A DNA stretch of 64,000 bases from Ananas comosus (taxonomy: Eukaryota > Streptophyta > Magnoliopsida > Poales > Bromeliaceae), in contig NC_033622.1 in the NCBI RefSeq assembly GCF_001540865.1, forward strand, positions 10,135,838 through 10,199,837. Direction: 5' to 3'. Made by a program: the position numbers and the translations under genes. This document shows positions 1-12,282 of this stretch, in pieces; position 1 is the first letter of the stretch, and each line of letters opens with the position of its first letter. Below the pieces are notes generated by a model. The model saw nothing but the letters and a program-made list of their open reading frames with translations, was not told where the DNA came from and searched no databases.

Positions 1-249
1 CCGGGCTACTATTAGTAGCAAAATCCCATTGTTGCTACCAGTTTTTTAGCCTTTGGATCAACTCTTTTTATTTTTCTAACCATTGGATTAAATACTATAA
101 CCAGTGGGGACCACTCAACCCTAGGGGACACTCGACTCTAACGCACTAATATCATCCTAACCCTATAATTTTTCAACAAGGGTTAAAAACTTGATAGCAA
201 AAAAAAGCGTTTTGCTATTATATAGTATTTCCAGCATAATTCTATTATA

Positions 250-293
<44 letters not shown>

Positions 294-537
294 CGGCTAC
301 TATACTATTGATAGTACCAAGCCCTTGGTACTATTGGTTTTCTACGTTAGATCTACCCTTTGATCATTTCACCCGTTAGATTATACTATTAAACAACACC
401 ACTCCAACCCTAGGGACCACTATCATTTAACTGGGAGACCACTATCATCATAACCGCACATCCTTTCATCAACGGTCGAAAACTCAATAGTACCAAGGCT
501 TGATACTATTGATAGTATAGTAGCATAATTCTATATA
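1..537. mobile_element. Two P2-family inverted-repeat elements in (TA)n
   Basis: Two related units (about 1-240, perhaps cut by the window edge, and 292-537) each carry inverted ends. Unit 2 reads CTACTATACTATTGATAG and its complement near 510-530. Both share a body with CAACCCTAGGGGAC/CCAACCCTAGGGACCAC and are separated by (TA)n (246-291). Further relatives lie at about 42183-42415 and 47619-47866. No coding sequence. Confidence 0.6.
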
Positions 538-552
538 TATATATATATAGTA

Positions 553-1092
553 AGGCTGCTGTGCTCTTCAGGAGCACGGAGGCCTCCGTGCTCCTGAGCA
601 GTTTCGATAATGGAATTTCCGAATCAACGATCGGCTCCGTTAGACTTGATCTAGCGTAATTGAAGTTTCTAGAAAATAATTTTTGCGATTTTTTGATATC
701 ATTTACTTAGCAATCGAAAGGATTCAAAATCAATAATTTTAAACGGCTGAAAATAAAAATCAATAAAAAGTGATAATATAGCACTAAAATTTTCGATCAG
801 AAATATTGATCTTGTTGTAGATAGTATAAAGAATTTGTATCAAAATTTCATCTGATTTGAATACTTCTACACCATTAACTTGAAAACGGCAGATATCAAC
901 CATTAAAAATTATTGATTTTGAATCCTTTCGATCACTAGATAAATAATATCAAAAAATCGCAAAAATTATTTTCTAGAAACTTCAAAATACCCTAGATCA
1001 GTCTAACGGAGCCGATCGTCATTCAAAATTCCATCATTGAAAAACGGCTTAGGAGCACGGAGACCTCCGTGCTCCTGAGAGCACAGCAGCCT
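553..1092. mobile_element. P1-family palindromic element, copy 1 (540 bp)
   Basis: The ends are AGGCTGCTGTGCTCTT and an inverted GAGCACAGCAGCCT. Inverted similarity runs over more than 200 bp on each side (TTTCTAGAAAATAATTTTTGC facing its complement near 965-985). Just inside the left end, 571-598 is a perfect 28-bp palindrome centred on GGAGGCCTCC. The element is bounded on both sides by (TA)n. Confidence 0.7.
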
Positions 1093-1117
1093 ATCTCATA
1101 TATATATATATATATAT

Positions 1118-1169
<52 letters not shown>

Positions 1170-1173
1170 ATAT

Positions 1174-1205
<32 letters not shown>
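1093..1205. repeat. (TA)n tract between two P1 elements
   Basis: Nearly pure TA dinucleotide with small interruptions, lying exactly between P1 copies 1 and 2. It suggests both inserted into, or carry, TA microsatellite DNA. Confidence 0.85.
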
Positions 1206-1206
<1 letters not shown>

Positions 1207-1742
1207 GGCTCCTATACTTTCGAAAATACGGAGGCCTCCGTGCTTGTAAGTTGTTTTCGATGATGGGACTTCCAATTCGGTGATCGGTTCCATTAAATAT
1301 GATCTACGCTATTGGAACTATTTAGAAACCAAATTTCATAATTTTTTGACTTTATTTACCTAGTGAACGAGTAGCCTCAAAATGAACGGCTGAAAATAAA
1401 AATCCCATAAAAAATAGTGATAAAAGACTCAAATTTCAAATCGGAAGTATTGTTCTTACTCTTAATGTTAAGTAGAATTTTTAATTAAAATTTCATATAA
1501 TTTGAAAACTTCTACACCGTTGAATTTTAAAACGTGCCACATCGACCGTTAAAATAGTCATTTTTGAGACCCTGTGATCGCTTGGTAAATGATGTCGAAA
1601 AATTATAAAATTTGGTTTCTAGATAGTTCTAATAGCGTAGATTATACCTAACGGAGTAGATCGTCAAATCGGATGTCCTATAATCGAAAACAACTTATAA
1701 GCACGGAGGCTTCCCTACTTTCGAAAGCACGGGAGACGTACT
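1206..1742. mobile_element. P1-family palindromic element, copy 2
   Basis: Same design as the copy at 553-1092: GGAGGCCTCCGTGCTT near the left end, its inverse GCACGGAGGC near the right, and shared internal blocks such as GGTTTCTAGATAGTTC facing its complement. The outermost hairpin sequence differs from copy 1 (TACTTTCGAAA instead of GTGCTCTTCAGG). It is flanked by (TA)n. Confidence 0.65.
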
Positions 1743-2183
1743 ATAATATATATATATATATATATATACACTAGTAAAATGTACGTGTAAATGTACGTAA
1801 TAATTATTAGAAAAAGTTATAATTTTTTTAAATTATTTTTTAATTTTAGGCCATATTTTATATGATTGCCAAACATGTATCTAAAAAAATTAAAATAATA
1901 AATCACCCTATTAAGAAAGATATGCTTTAAATGTTAAATAATTGACAATAATCTCTAATGCAAAAATTACTTTTGAAATTAAATAGAAAAATAAAATCTT
2001 TAGGATTTTCACATCAGTAATCTGTTATAGAAAACTTACGTATTCATTGCTGTTTCTATTTCTATTTTTATTCTTATATTTAAAATTTTTCGTACGAAAA
2101 GAGGAAAATGGGCGCTAATTTTTCCGCCGAAAAATGGGTCTGTCGACAGACCCAAATTTGAATATACGTGCTTTTATATATAT

Positions 2184-2226
<43 letters not shown>

Positions 2227-2640
2227 TATATATGGATAAATAAAAATACTTGTAAATAAACTCATACTAATAAATTTTTTTAGGCAATACAAGTTTTGTG
2301 CAAAAAATTAAATTTTTTAAAATTTATTTTATTTAAAATATAAAAATAGTTTTTTTCTAAATTTTTATAGAATGTGATTGTGTATGTTAACTTAATAAGT
2401 TTTAATTAATTATAATTATTAAATTTGATTAAAAACAATGAGAGAATCGTTTAAATTTTTAAAGTTTGATTTACATATTAAAATTAAATAAATTAAAAAT
2501 TTTTAAATGTGCCGATTAATAAGTTGAAGAATTATTGAAAAATTTAAAAATATTATATGTTTCTATTTATTTATTTATAAATAGTAAGTTTGAATGATTA
2601 ATAAAATTATACAATTATTTTATGCATAGTGAAGGTAATT
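1743..2640. other. AT-rich intergenic DNA with (TA)n
   Basis: Strongly AT-rich, with (TA)n at about 1744-1768 and 2175-2224. A short segment GAAAAATGGGTCTGTCGACAG (about 2130-2150) is palindromic around TCTGTCGACAGA. No gene seen. Confidence 0.6.
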
Positions 2641-3790
2641 TCACCACTCTATCTGAAGAGGTGACAAAATTCACAAATGCAACTATCATTTTCATATTAC
2701 CAAACAGAAAAAATGTAACTACAGCAGTTGCAACTGTATAAAACCAAACAGACTAGGTGTAGTTACAACTACAGCATTTGCAACTGCATGTATTTCCAGC
2801 TACACTGTTTCTGCAACTACATCCAACCAAACGGACCCTAATTGTTAGTGTCAACAATTCAACAAGTGGTATTAGAACAAGAGGTCACGGTTCGATTCCC
2901 GCATGCTGCGAATGTGCATGTCCAGATAGTAGAGTAGGGATTGCTAGTTTAAATGAGCCAGCATCATGCCTTTTGGCTGGAGGCTAGATTGGACCAAGTG
3001 GCGTGAGACTGATTCGGCCGAGTCACAATCGAGATTTATGAGCGCTATTTTTGTACACTTTAAATGTATTTCTAATAGATCAAGCTTTTGAAATGAATGA
3101 TTAGCGCCGACAATCCGACATCATATACGCTCATTTTGAAATTTTCATGTTTAAAAACACTCGCTTTCATGTTTGAAGTCTCACAAAACTTGAAAATACT
3201 TTCAAGTTTTCATCTTTCAATTTTATAAAATAATGGTAAGAATTGTAATTGAAAAAAATAAATAACGATTAATTTGTGATGATTATAATTAATTATTGTT
3301 TTTGTAGAACCGGAGTAGGTATTCTTAAAATGCTCCAACGTTTCGAAGCAATATAAGCAAAGTGAATAATGCTTTCTGGGCCTACAATTAATTTCTATGG
3401 TACTATATTATTGTTTAATATATTGGGACAAAAGTATAGAGAATTTTAGATTTAATTATATATGATATTGAGAATTTATTTGTAATATTCTGAATTTAGA
3501 ATTTAAAATTTACTATTTAACAATAATGCTGTCAGAATAATATATGAGACCAATGATAATGTACATGTCGCAGCACTAAAACAAACTAAGGAGCACCACA
3601 ATCTCAAAGGTAGGATGACTAGCCCCACCTCAAGTACAAATAAGATAACAACTTTCCCACTCATGTTAGCCACCACAAGGGCATGCACACCACTTTCTTC
3701 TCTAGTACAAATATACCTGAGTCCCTCCTCATCCTCCCCATCCTCTCAGCAAAGACAAACTACAGACATAGAAATATATAGACATCTAGG
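2641..3790. other. Upstream region of AAA-ATPase copy 1, with a tRNA-like B-box segment
   Basis: A MITE-like tail ends near 2830 (CCAACCAAACGGACCCTA). Positions 2860-2900 read AAGTGGTATTAGAACAAGAGG then CGGTTCGATTCCC, which could be a degraded tRNA-derived SINE or an iMet primer-binding region of a retroelement. The remainder (3060-3700) is AT-rich and leads into the promoter of copy 1. Confidence 0.4.
3706..3716 (+). promoter_or_regulatory. Degenerate TATA-like site of AAA-ATPase copy 1
   Basis: TACAAATATAC lies about 80 bp before the ATG. It is followed by a C/T-rich leader and CTCAGCAAAGACA, matching the layout of copy 2 (TATAAATA, CCTCCC-rich leader, CTCAGCAAACACA). Copy 1 has lost the canonical TATAAA core. 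Placement rests on this paralogue comparison only. Confidence 0.4.
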
Positions 3791-3792
3791 CA

Positions 3793-6700
3793 ATGGAGAT
3801 GTTCTTTGACTGGAGGTCACTCGGCTCTTTTCTGGCAACAATTATGGTGCTGCGGACAGCGTTGCGCGACTTCCTTCCGCCGGAGCTGCAGCGCCTCCTC
3901 CTCGCCTTCTTCGGCCGCCTCTCGTCGTTCTTGCACTCGACCGACACCGTGATCATCGACGAGATCGACAGCCACGCGGGCGACGCCATCCCCAACGAGC
4001 TCTACGACTCGGCCCAGCTCTACCTGAGCTCGCGCTGCCTCGCCGCCTCCTCCACCATTCGCCTCCACAAGTCCCACCACTCCCCCCGACCCGTCGCCTC
4101 CCTTCCCGACCACCACTCCGTTGTCGACTTCTTCCACAGCATCCCCCTGAGCTGGACTTCCGACTCCTTCGTCCGCCCTGCCAACTCCGCCACACGGCTC
4201 GCCTCCTCCCTCGTCGGCAGCGGCGGCGGCGGCGGTGACAGCATAGACCAGCGGTCTTTGAGAATTCAGTTCCACCGCCGCCACCACCACGAGGTGCATA
4301 ACCTGTACATCCCATTCATCCTCAAGGAGGCCGAGAGGATCCGGACGAGGGCGCGGGAGCGGAGGCTGTACACGAACCGCGCGGTGCACCCGGGCGACGA
4401 CCAGAGCCACTGCTGGCTGTGGTCGTCGCAGCCCTTCGAACACCCCTCGACTTTCGACACGATCGCGCTCGACCCCGTGCTGAAGGACGACATTCGCGCC
4501 GACCTCCTGCAGTTCGTCGCGCGGCGCGATTACTACACTCGCGTCGGGCGGGCGTGGAAGAGAGGGTGCATATCGTTTTCAACAACCTCCTCTTTTTCAC
4601 CAGTTACTCACTGAACTTGCTAAAATGAAAAATAATAATATTAATAGAAAAGTATGAATCCTTAAATAATACAGTTGTAGAATAATAAATCAAAAATAGT
4701 TATAGAATCAGTATTGCTAAAAGAAATTTAATAATAATTAGACGAAATTTTTAGATGTACTGTCACTATAACAAAATATATTTTAAACGACGTTTTATTC
4801 TAGCGTTTTTAATATTTGGTATGTACCGACACTATAATTAAATATCGTCAATAAGCATATTTTTATCAAATACTCGTAAATTTTTTTTGACACTATATTA
4901 AACCGGCAATATATTTATTCCGACATGTTTACTTAACGACTCTTTACTTAATGTTTTTATAAGCATCGAAATTATTCTTGCCGACACTTTAAAGCGACGC
5001 TAGTTATTGTTTAAAGTATTTTTAAATGCAAGATTTATTGTAGTGTATTTCTCTCTTAAAAATATAGATCATACTATGGTTTCAAAGCGAGAATTTGTTT
5101 AGTGATTGATGTTAGCTAGGTTTTACTCGACATGAATTAATATAGAAGCATCATTAAGTGATAGCTAGGCAATATTAGGTCTGAAAACTCACTTTGAATT
5201 GTGATCTTATAATCTAGATTATTTAAAAGCTAAGTTTATTACACTAATCTTATCACTTTTTATTTTTTTTAAAATGGAAATAAAAAATGATTGCTAAGAT
5301 CCTAAAAGCTATTAAATTAGAGATTGTAAAGATTACAATCATTTTTTGTTGTAGACTTTGAATTTCTCTTTTTAATAAAGAAATGCTAAATTTACAGCCA
5401 AAAGGTTGTAACCTCTACAACCCCGCATTAAAGGATTGTGCGGTTTACTAATTCCTTTTTAGTTTTTAATAAAATAAAAAATTGTATAAAATTTATCTCA
5501 ATTATTAATTATTTTTATCTAACTACATAACACTTAAAATTTTAATCTTACTACCTAATCTTTTAATTTATTTTCTTAGAGTTAGTTAATGATTCTTTAA
5601 CTTCAAATTTTGAAAGTTTCAGATCTTTATAGGTTTAGTTAGTATATTATTCTATACAATTCGCATAATTATAAATTTATTAAAACAGATGATTAACTTA
5701 AATTTTGTATCTGAAGAGTCATTCAATCATTTAATCAAACAAATCAAAAGGTTGAGTTTAAAATCAATATTTTGAAATTTTGGATAATCTAATCGAAATA
5801 TTCTATAGTTCAGATAACTATCATACATTTTCATGTTCAAACAAAGAAAGTAAATTAAGTGATAGACTAGTAAAAAAGTGGCTTTTAGATTAGAATTTAC
5901 ATCCTAAAATTGGTTATAGACTTAACATTTCTCATATTTTTTAGTAACATATAATTAGGATGACATGCATATTTCCCTCACCTTGTTTTTGTTTGGTTTC
6001 AGAACAAATTGGCTATCCCTACTATTTTCATCAAACACTTTAAAAAAATAAAAAGAAAAACTATTCCCACAAAATGAAAAATAACTATTCCATGTTTTAG
6101 GGGAGAGTAAGCAGGGCTGGCAAATAAGCGAGCCAGCTCATGTTTGACTCGCGTTCGGCGCTCAGTATTTGGTTCGCTCGAGCTGATTCGAAATTAAATA
6201 GACCGAGCTTGAACCAAAAAAAAAAAAATCAAAATTTATTTCAAGCCCAGCTTGACTATTACTAGACTCGCTCGAATTAAGCTTGAAAAGTTCGAATATA
6301 TGTTAAAATATTTATAAGTAGGCCTCTTCGTACTCTTAATAATTACAAAAATCTATCATATAAAATCTTAATAATAGAAGAGTAATGGTATTGGTATACT
6401 TTAAAATATAGTGTATATCCTATACCCACTTTATTAAGGATTATTAATTTTGCATAAATATTTAAATTTTTGAAAATGTTAAAAATAAAAGTGTAATTTT
6501 TTTTTTCTTTTTTTTTGAGCTGTACAAATAGAATTTTTCTGGTAGCAGAATGGCCTTTCAATCATTTGTATTCAATAACAGATATCTACTACACGGGCCA
6601 CCGGGAACCGGAAAGACAAGCCTCGTCGCAGCCATGGCAAACCTGCTAGAATTCGATATCTACGACCTGGAGCTAACGACCGTCGCGTCCAACTCCCACC

Positions 6701-7329
6701 TCCGCCGCCTCCTCGTCTCCACCGCCCCGAAATCCATCCTCGTGATCGAGGACATCGACTGCTCCCTCGACCTCTCCGACCGCAAGAAGAAGAGGATGGC
6801 GGGCGGCGACGAAACCGAGCAAGAACGATGGGCGCATCAAGCTCAGAGCAGGGCGCCCGCGAGGGAGACGATAAGCCTGACGGGGGTGCTGAACTTCGTG
6901 GACGGGCTGTGGTCGTCGTGCGTCGGGGAAAGGCTGATGGTGTTCACGACGAACCACCCGGAGCAGCTCGATCCCGCGCTGTTGAGGCCGGGTCGGATGG
7001 ACCGGAAGATCGAGTTAGGTTCCTGCAGGCCTGTCGCGTTCCGCACGCTGGCGAGGAATTACCTCGGGAGAGGCCGAGAGGATTGGGCGGAGGATGAAGG
7101 GCCGGCGCTTGAGGACTTGATGGCGAAGGCCGAGGTGCTTCTAGGAGAGGTTCCAATCTCGCCGGCGGAGGTGGCGGAGATGTTCATGGCCTCCGATGGG
7201 AAGGAAGCCAAAGCTGCTGTGACGAAGGTGGTGGAGGAGCTGCAGCGGAGGAAGGAGGCGCCGCCGCCGCCGCAGCCGCAGCCGCAGCAGCTGCAGGAGA
7301 GCATGGTGAATCTCGAAGAGTGCGGTTAG
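3793..7329 (+). CDS. BCS1-like AAA-ATPase (At3g50930/At3g50940 type), copy 1, two exons
   Basis: Exons are 3793-4565 and 6582-7329 (506 aa). The intron has a GT donor at 4566 and an AG acceptor at 6580-6581, and it splits a Gly codon (GG|A). The N-terminus (about residues 1-100) carries a hydrophobic anchor-like stretch (SLGSFLATIMVLRTALRDFL) and matches the plant AAA-ATPase N-terminal (ASD) domain. Residues 263-271 are Walker A (GPPGTGKTS, K269). Walker B is ILVIEDID (E314, D315). FTTNH (sensor 1) and LRPGRMD (arginine-finger region) follow, then a Pro/Gln-rich tail. In this family Arabidopsis OM66 is a mitochondrial outer-membrane, stress- and salicylate-responsive ATPase; organelle and stress role here are inferred from family. 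The ATG at 3793 aligns with the paralogue's MEMLLDW start. No frameshift is seen. The 2-kb intron is enlarged by transposon remnants. Confidence 0.93.
4566..6581 (+). other. Intron of AAA-ATPase copy 1 with transposon remnants
   Basis: This 2016-nt phase-2 intron sits at the same codon as in copy 2, where it is only 765 nt. It contains a CACTA-like MITE (about 4764-5045), AT-rich sequence, and a degenerate segment near 6115-6310 with GAGCTTGAA/CTCGAGC-type motifs typical of decayed hAT MITEs. No coding sequence is recognised inside it. Confidence 0.75.
4764..5045. mobile_element. CACTA-type MITE in an intron
   Basis: The ends are CACTATAACAAAATAT and, inverted, the complement of ATTTATTGTAGTG, so both begin CACTA. 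The interior has repeated CGACGCT/CGACGTT-like motifs and GCCGACACT-type words usual for small CACTA derivatives. Flanking 3-bp duplications are imperfect (TGT versus TAT). It has no coding capacity. Confidence 0.5.
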
Positions 7330-8274
7330 CTGCGAAACAAGGTCGGATGTTAGCTGTGTTGTAGCGTATAATTTAAATTATTATACCGTAGAGAAATACT
7401 AAATTTACAACCCAAAAAAATCATAATTCTACGATCATTATCCTTTCTGAGTTATTAAAAAGAAAGAGAGAGAGTAATATGGTTAGCGAAAAAAAAAGTT
7501 AGCATGAAGTTGCACCACATCTAGTGTTAAGAGGTCCTAAGTTCAAGTTAAAATATGTTGAGCTTAATTAATTGGAAGAGAAATTTTACAAAAGTACAAG
7601 GTGGACACCCATGTGAGATCGATTTACCAAGTAAAATAATAGGTTAGCTTCAACAATCATATATAACATATACTCTTTGGCTTTGTCATAATTAATGTTT
7701 CTATACTAGGAGATTTTAATGATAAATCAGGCTAATTAATAAGAATTATAACAAATTTATTCTGTTGTACGGAAAGAAATTATGGTTCAAACCCAGCCCT
7801 AACTTTTAATTTTTCATGCAGGACATCCATGCATCTGGCCGTGGGTACGTGATTTAGTGGTTACGAAGGAAATGTATAAATATTTCCTGCTTTTCTTATA
7901 GATCTGAATTTTAAGTAATCTACCGGGCTTGTTTGACCTAGCTTTGGAAAGTAGTATTGTTGAAAAAGTATAATAAGAAATAGTGTGGTGCTGTGAAAAT
8001 ATATATATATATATATATATATGTAGACAGTTTGCATGGTTGTTATTGTTAAAAGTATTGTCCATTATAAAAAGCTGTTGGAAAATTTTTTTTCTTAAAT
8101 TATTATATATTAATATAAGGTGTCTTAAAACAAATTTGATTAATTTAGTAGTACCATTAATTATTTTTAATAATAATTTAAAATTAAAATTTGAATTCCA
8201 ATTCACATTTTCTATTTGAAATTTTAAAATAAAAAATTTAAATATATAAATATATGAAATTGAAGGGAGCACTA
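7330..8274. other. Intergenic, AT-rich, downstream of AAA-ATPase copy 1
   Basis: Contains the presumed 3' UTR of copy 1 and an AT microsatellite at about 7999-8024. No gene or clear element is recognised. Confidence 0.5.
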
Positions 8275-8520
8275 AATGTTAATTTGTATTTAAATATATA
8301 AATAAAAATTTGGTTTTAAAATTTAAAATTATGCACAAAATTTAAATTTGAATTCCAAAATTTAAATTTAAATTTAGAATTACAGTACAAAATTTAAATT
8401 TAATTTAAATTTAGAATCCAAAATTAATTTAAAATTTAACTTCAAAATTAAGATTATGAATTTGAATTTAAATTTAAATAAAATAAAAATTTATAAATTT
8501 CAAATCAAACAAAATTAACT
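8275..8520. repeat. AAATTT low-complexity block
   Basis: Almost entirely permutations of AAATTTAAATTT and AAATTTGAATTC, with hardly any C or G. Similar blocks occur at about 34205-34590 and 48680-49515. Confidence 0.75.
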
Positions 8521-9473
8521 TCTGAAAAATAAACTGGGGACCAAATAAAAAAAAAACTTAAAAATATTGAGGACCAATATTACAATAAATCCAAAATTTC
8601 TATCCAAAGTTTTTGTTTTGGTCCCAAAATTTATTTTAGTCCTCCAAATTAACTTCATCCCTCCCCCAACCCAAAAAGAAAAGAAAAGAAAAGAAAAAAA
8701 AACAAAAAGAAGAAAAGAGATTATATTAATTGTAGAAGCTGCTCCAATGGTTGAAATGGCCCCGTGCGGAATCCAATTTTTCGATGGGGATTCTCCATTT
8801 TGTCCCAGCAAAAGTTGGACCAAACGGGTACAGAATCTCCCGCCACGTACCTGTCATCTTATCTTTCATAGGAATGTCCGAACCAATATTGGCCTACCAA
8901 ATTTGAAATCCGAACTTAACCACGAATTCGAAGGATTTTAAAAATTTATATATATTCAAATTCGAAACCGACTAATTCGAATCTAAAAATTTGAACCCAA
9001 AATAATTATTTTCTTTTACAATATTTAAAAACATATTACGTAAATTCTAAATTTTTTAAAATGCAAATTCAAATATAACCTGAACAAATTTGAAGTTTGG
9101 TTTTTAGATATTTCAAGTGATATAGATCATATTTAATATTACTGATCGTCGATTTCAAGAATCCATCATCGAAAACAAATAATTGACAACGAAACTCGTT
9201 TGCTACTGATAATATTCTAACTCAACTCTATTTATATATAGCTTTGTTAGTTAATTCGCGAATTATTGAAAATCCGAATTAAACGTTCTGTTTACGAATT
9301 TTTTTCAAAGAAAATAAATTATTTACGAATTTTTGGGCAATAATTCGCGAATTATTTTCGAATTGTTGAAAATCTGAATAAAAAACTTATAATTTTTATA
9401 TTTAAATATAGATTATCTTATATTTTATATTTTATATTTTATTTTTTATACCGAATCCATTTCTTAAGCCGAA
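8521..9473. other. Degenerate repeat DNA containing the left part of a hAT-like remnant
   Basis: 8521-8700 has phrases GGACCAAAT and TTTGGTCCC in inverted sense. 8890-9473 is rich in CGAATTCGAA words like those of hAT MITEs and is interrupted by the solo LTR at 9474. A short P1-like piece lies near 9105-9175. Confidence 0.4.
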
Positions 9474-11085
9474 TGTCACGCCCTGAATTACTCGTTTCTC
9501 CGGACGCGCTGACAAATCCGCCGTATGCAAAGAAATTTTTCCTGTATACGAAGCGATAGCTGTACCTATAATTATACAATACTACAACCAATTGTATAGA
9601 GCTGCTAGAAGAAATGAAAAATATAAAAACGGAAGTTCACTATACATACATCAAATCCAGGTGTACAAGACACTCGCCCAGCGAGATACACAAAAGTATG
9701 TATAAGAACTCAAAAACTACAACTAACTGTAACTGGTACTCCTCTAGCTCAGTAACTCGTCAGGAATGGCTCTAACTCGCAACGCCCTTTCCACGATCAG
9801 ACTCAGTAACAGCAGCAGCCGAAGAAAAAGGCTCTGCAAAAACTTTCAACAACTGGGCGTGAGAACTACTGCAAAAAGAAGTAATCCTCTGTGGGTACCG
9901 CTATCGACCTTAACGGCTCACCCACTAAGTCTACAGATGTAAACAAATATAGTAAGAAAGTGGAAAATAAATCTACAGCTATATGCACCTATATTATCTC
10001 GTTCTAACACCCACTATCTGTAGAAAAGTACAATCTGACCCAACCTCATTAGGGACTGTGAACACACCCATCCCGCCTGTTGAAGCTACACAATCTGACA
10101 CCAAACCTGGTCGTCAGTGGAGAGCAAATCCAATTAGGACAAAACGACACCAACGCAAAAGCACAAAGCCGGACTCCGGAGTGGCACTCGCGGATGCTAT
10201 CCGACCGAGTATGCAAGCATGTCTCTGTCGAGCTCAATCAGGCTCTCGCAGGCTGTAGTCAAGTAAGGGTCTAACTGGTCTAACAACCAAAACACACGTG
10301 CTCTCGGCACAATCTGATGCAAAAATCGTAATCTGGGTCCACCGTCAACCCGAACGGCACCCGACAATCTGGAACAATCTGAACAACACTGTAAAAATAA
10401 GGTCAGTATTCCAGCACGAGCGTAAAATTATTCTACACCATTCTGGGTATCCATCTTCCACAAACTGCGACGATACAAACAAACTACGTCTCCTAGAGCT
10501 AAATCTGATAGTTTGATCAAATAACGGTGTAGAAATGTCCGTTTTTTCCTAAGTCAAATTCAAGTCCAGCATGCATAATTTAGCTAATTTTCTAAGCTCC
10601 AATTCAAGTTCAAAAACATGCTATTCCAAGAATCGAGCTAAATAATATACTAAATAAAGCTAAAAAAGTACATGTTGTCGACACATATAGAATTAGGAGG
10701 AAACCCATAGAATTCGGTAAGCATCACTTTAACCGACCTCGAAACACTAATCCAAATCCGGCAAGAAGTTGATAGAAGCGAAACCACACGCTCGCCCGGC
10801 CTCCCAACGGCGCTACCACGACGAACGCACGCTTGAACGACGCCGCGGCGCAATGTCGGCATCAATCCGAACTCCACCCGAGGCCTTCACCGTGCTCTCC
10901 CCACTTCATTCTAGAGAGAGAAGAAATTAATTAAGCAACCCCAAAGCTCCTCCCATGCATGCCACCTCTATATAAGGTGGGAAATGATAAGGATTGGTAA
11001 AAAGATAGTGGCGTTGGAAATGATAAGGATTGGTAAAAGACCAAAAGGTCCTTTTACCAACTCAATTTCCACCTAGGACACTACA
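9474..11085 (+). mobile_element. Solo LTR 1 (TGTCACGCC family, 1.6 kb)
   Basis: Begins TGTCACGCCCTG, ends GGACACTACA, and is flanked by perfect 5-bp duplications CCGAA (9469-9473 and 11086-11090). There is no internal gag or pol, so it is a solo LTR. A TATA box TATATAAG lies at 10968-10975, near the 3' end as expected for a U3/R border. Just inside the 3' part is a short direct repeat of GGAAATGATAAGGATTGGTA (10979 and 11016). Confidence 0.85.
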
Positions 11086-11090
11086 CCGAA

Positions 11091-11329
11091 TTTTTCAAAG
11101 AATTTAAAAATTAAACGAATTTTATGCGTATTATATCCATACTGAATTTTTGCCGAATCCGAATTAACTATGATATATAGTCAAAATTCATACCCGAATT
11201 CAAATCCGTCGGATTTTTATTTTTAATATTTGTATCCGAAACTATATCCGTTTAGTATGGGATAAATTTGCTTCGTTCGGATTCAGATTCGGATAAAATT
11301 TTGCATATCCATAACTATTGACATCCCTA
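11091..11329. mobile_element. Right end of a decayed hAT-type MITE
   Basis: CCGAATCC/ATCCGTTT-rich sequence ending in TTGACATCCCTA, the terminal repeat seen in the intact hAT MITE at 53308-53765. Solo LTR 1 is inserted in it. Confidence 0.5.
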
Positions 11330-12277
11330 ATCTTATACATCTGAAGTTGATTGTGAGCATATTTTTTTATCAAAGTTATATGCATTTTCAAATTAAGTAA
11401 GTATGTTTTTTCTGAAATGTGCATCAAAAATAAAATTTCAATGGTATAATAAATTATCTAAATATTTGTTATTATATTATATTATTTTTATAATATTAAT
11501 CATCAAATACTCTATCAATCATATAATATTCTTTGCGGTTTATGAAAAAATAGTATGTATCGGGTGCAAGCTAAGATTTCTCCTCACTTTTGGAATTATA
11601 TATGCATCGTACTAAGCATTCTCTATACTGGATGTATTCTTGTACATATTCCACATGCACAACATTTTTTAATACCGATTTTAAAATTAATATATTAAAT
11701 ATAATATAAATTATTAGATTTTACAAATTAGTTATATTTAATTAACTTTCGATATTGGAACATTAGTCATCTAATATAATATAAGTTATAGTGTATGGAA
11801 TAATAATATGCACTAGATATATGGAGCATGCAATAGTTTCTTCTCCCTTCACCTACTCTTCAATTTGAAATAAGTCCTCTAATTTTAATTTTTTAATTAA
11901 AAAAATTACTTATGAAAGAGCTATCAAAACTATAAAATTTGATTAAATTTTTAAACAAAATTATTATAATAATACAACTCTCTAAATATTAAAAATTAAG
12001 AAAATATTAATAAATTTTTTTTTTTTTATAATGTACATAATGATGGAGCCTTCAAATCGACGATTGGTACAGTTGAATATGATCGTACCCCTTGAAATAT
12101 TTAGAAACCAAATTTCATACTTTTTCGATATTGTTCTCTTGTCAATCAAGTAGACACAAAAATACATAACTGAAAATGAATATCATTTAAAAAATGATAA
12201 TAGGAAACTATAGGTCAAGAGTGTATAATACATGAAAGAGTAACCCTAGAGGTTAGGTTTTTTTTTTGTCCTAAATC
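11330..12277. other. AT-rich intergenic DNA with a P1 fragment
   Basis: No gene. 12030-12215 resembles one half of the P1 element (AAATCGACGATTGGTAC, TTTAGAAACCAAATTTCAT). Confidence 0.5.
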
Positions 12278-12282
12278 ATTTT

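Noticed and set aside
2870..2900. Possible tRNA gene because of the GGTTCGATTCCC B box
   Set aside because: No cloverleaf with paired acceptor stem could be drawn; it is more like a SINE or primer-binding relic.
3817..4443. Long - strand frames opposite exon 1 of AAA-ATPase copy 1 (and the same at 40961-41506)
   Set aside because: Antisense shadows of GC-rich exons; low-complexity composition.
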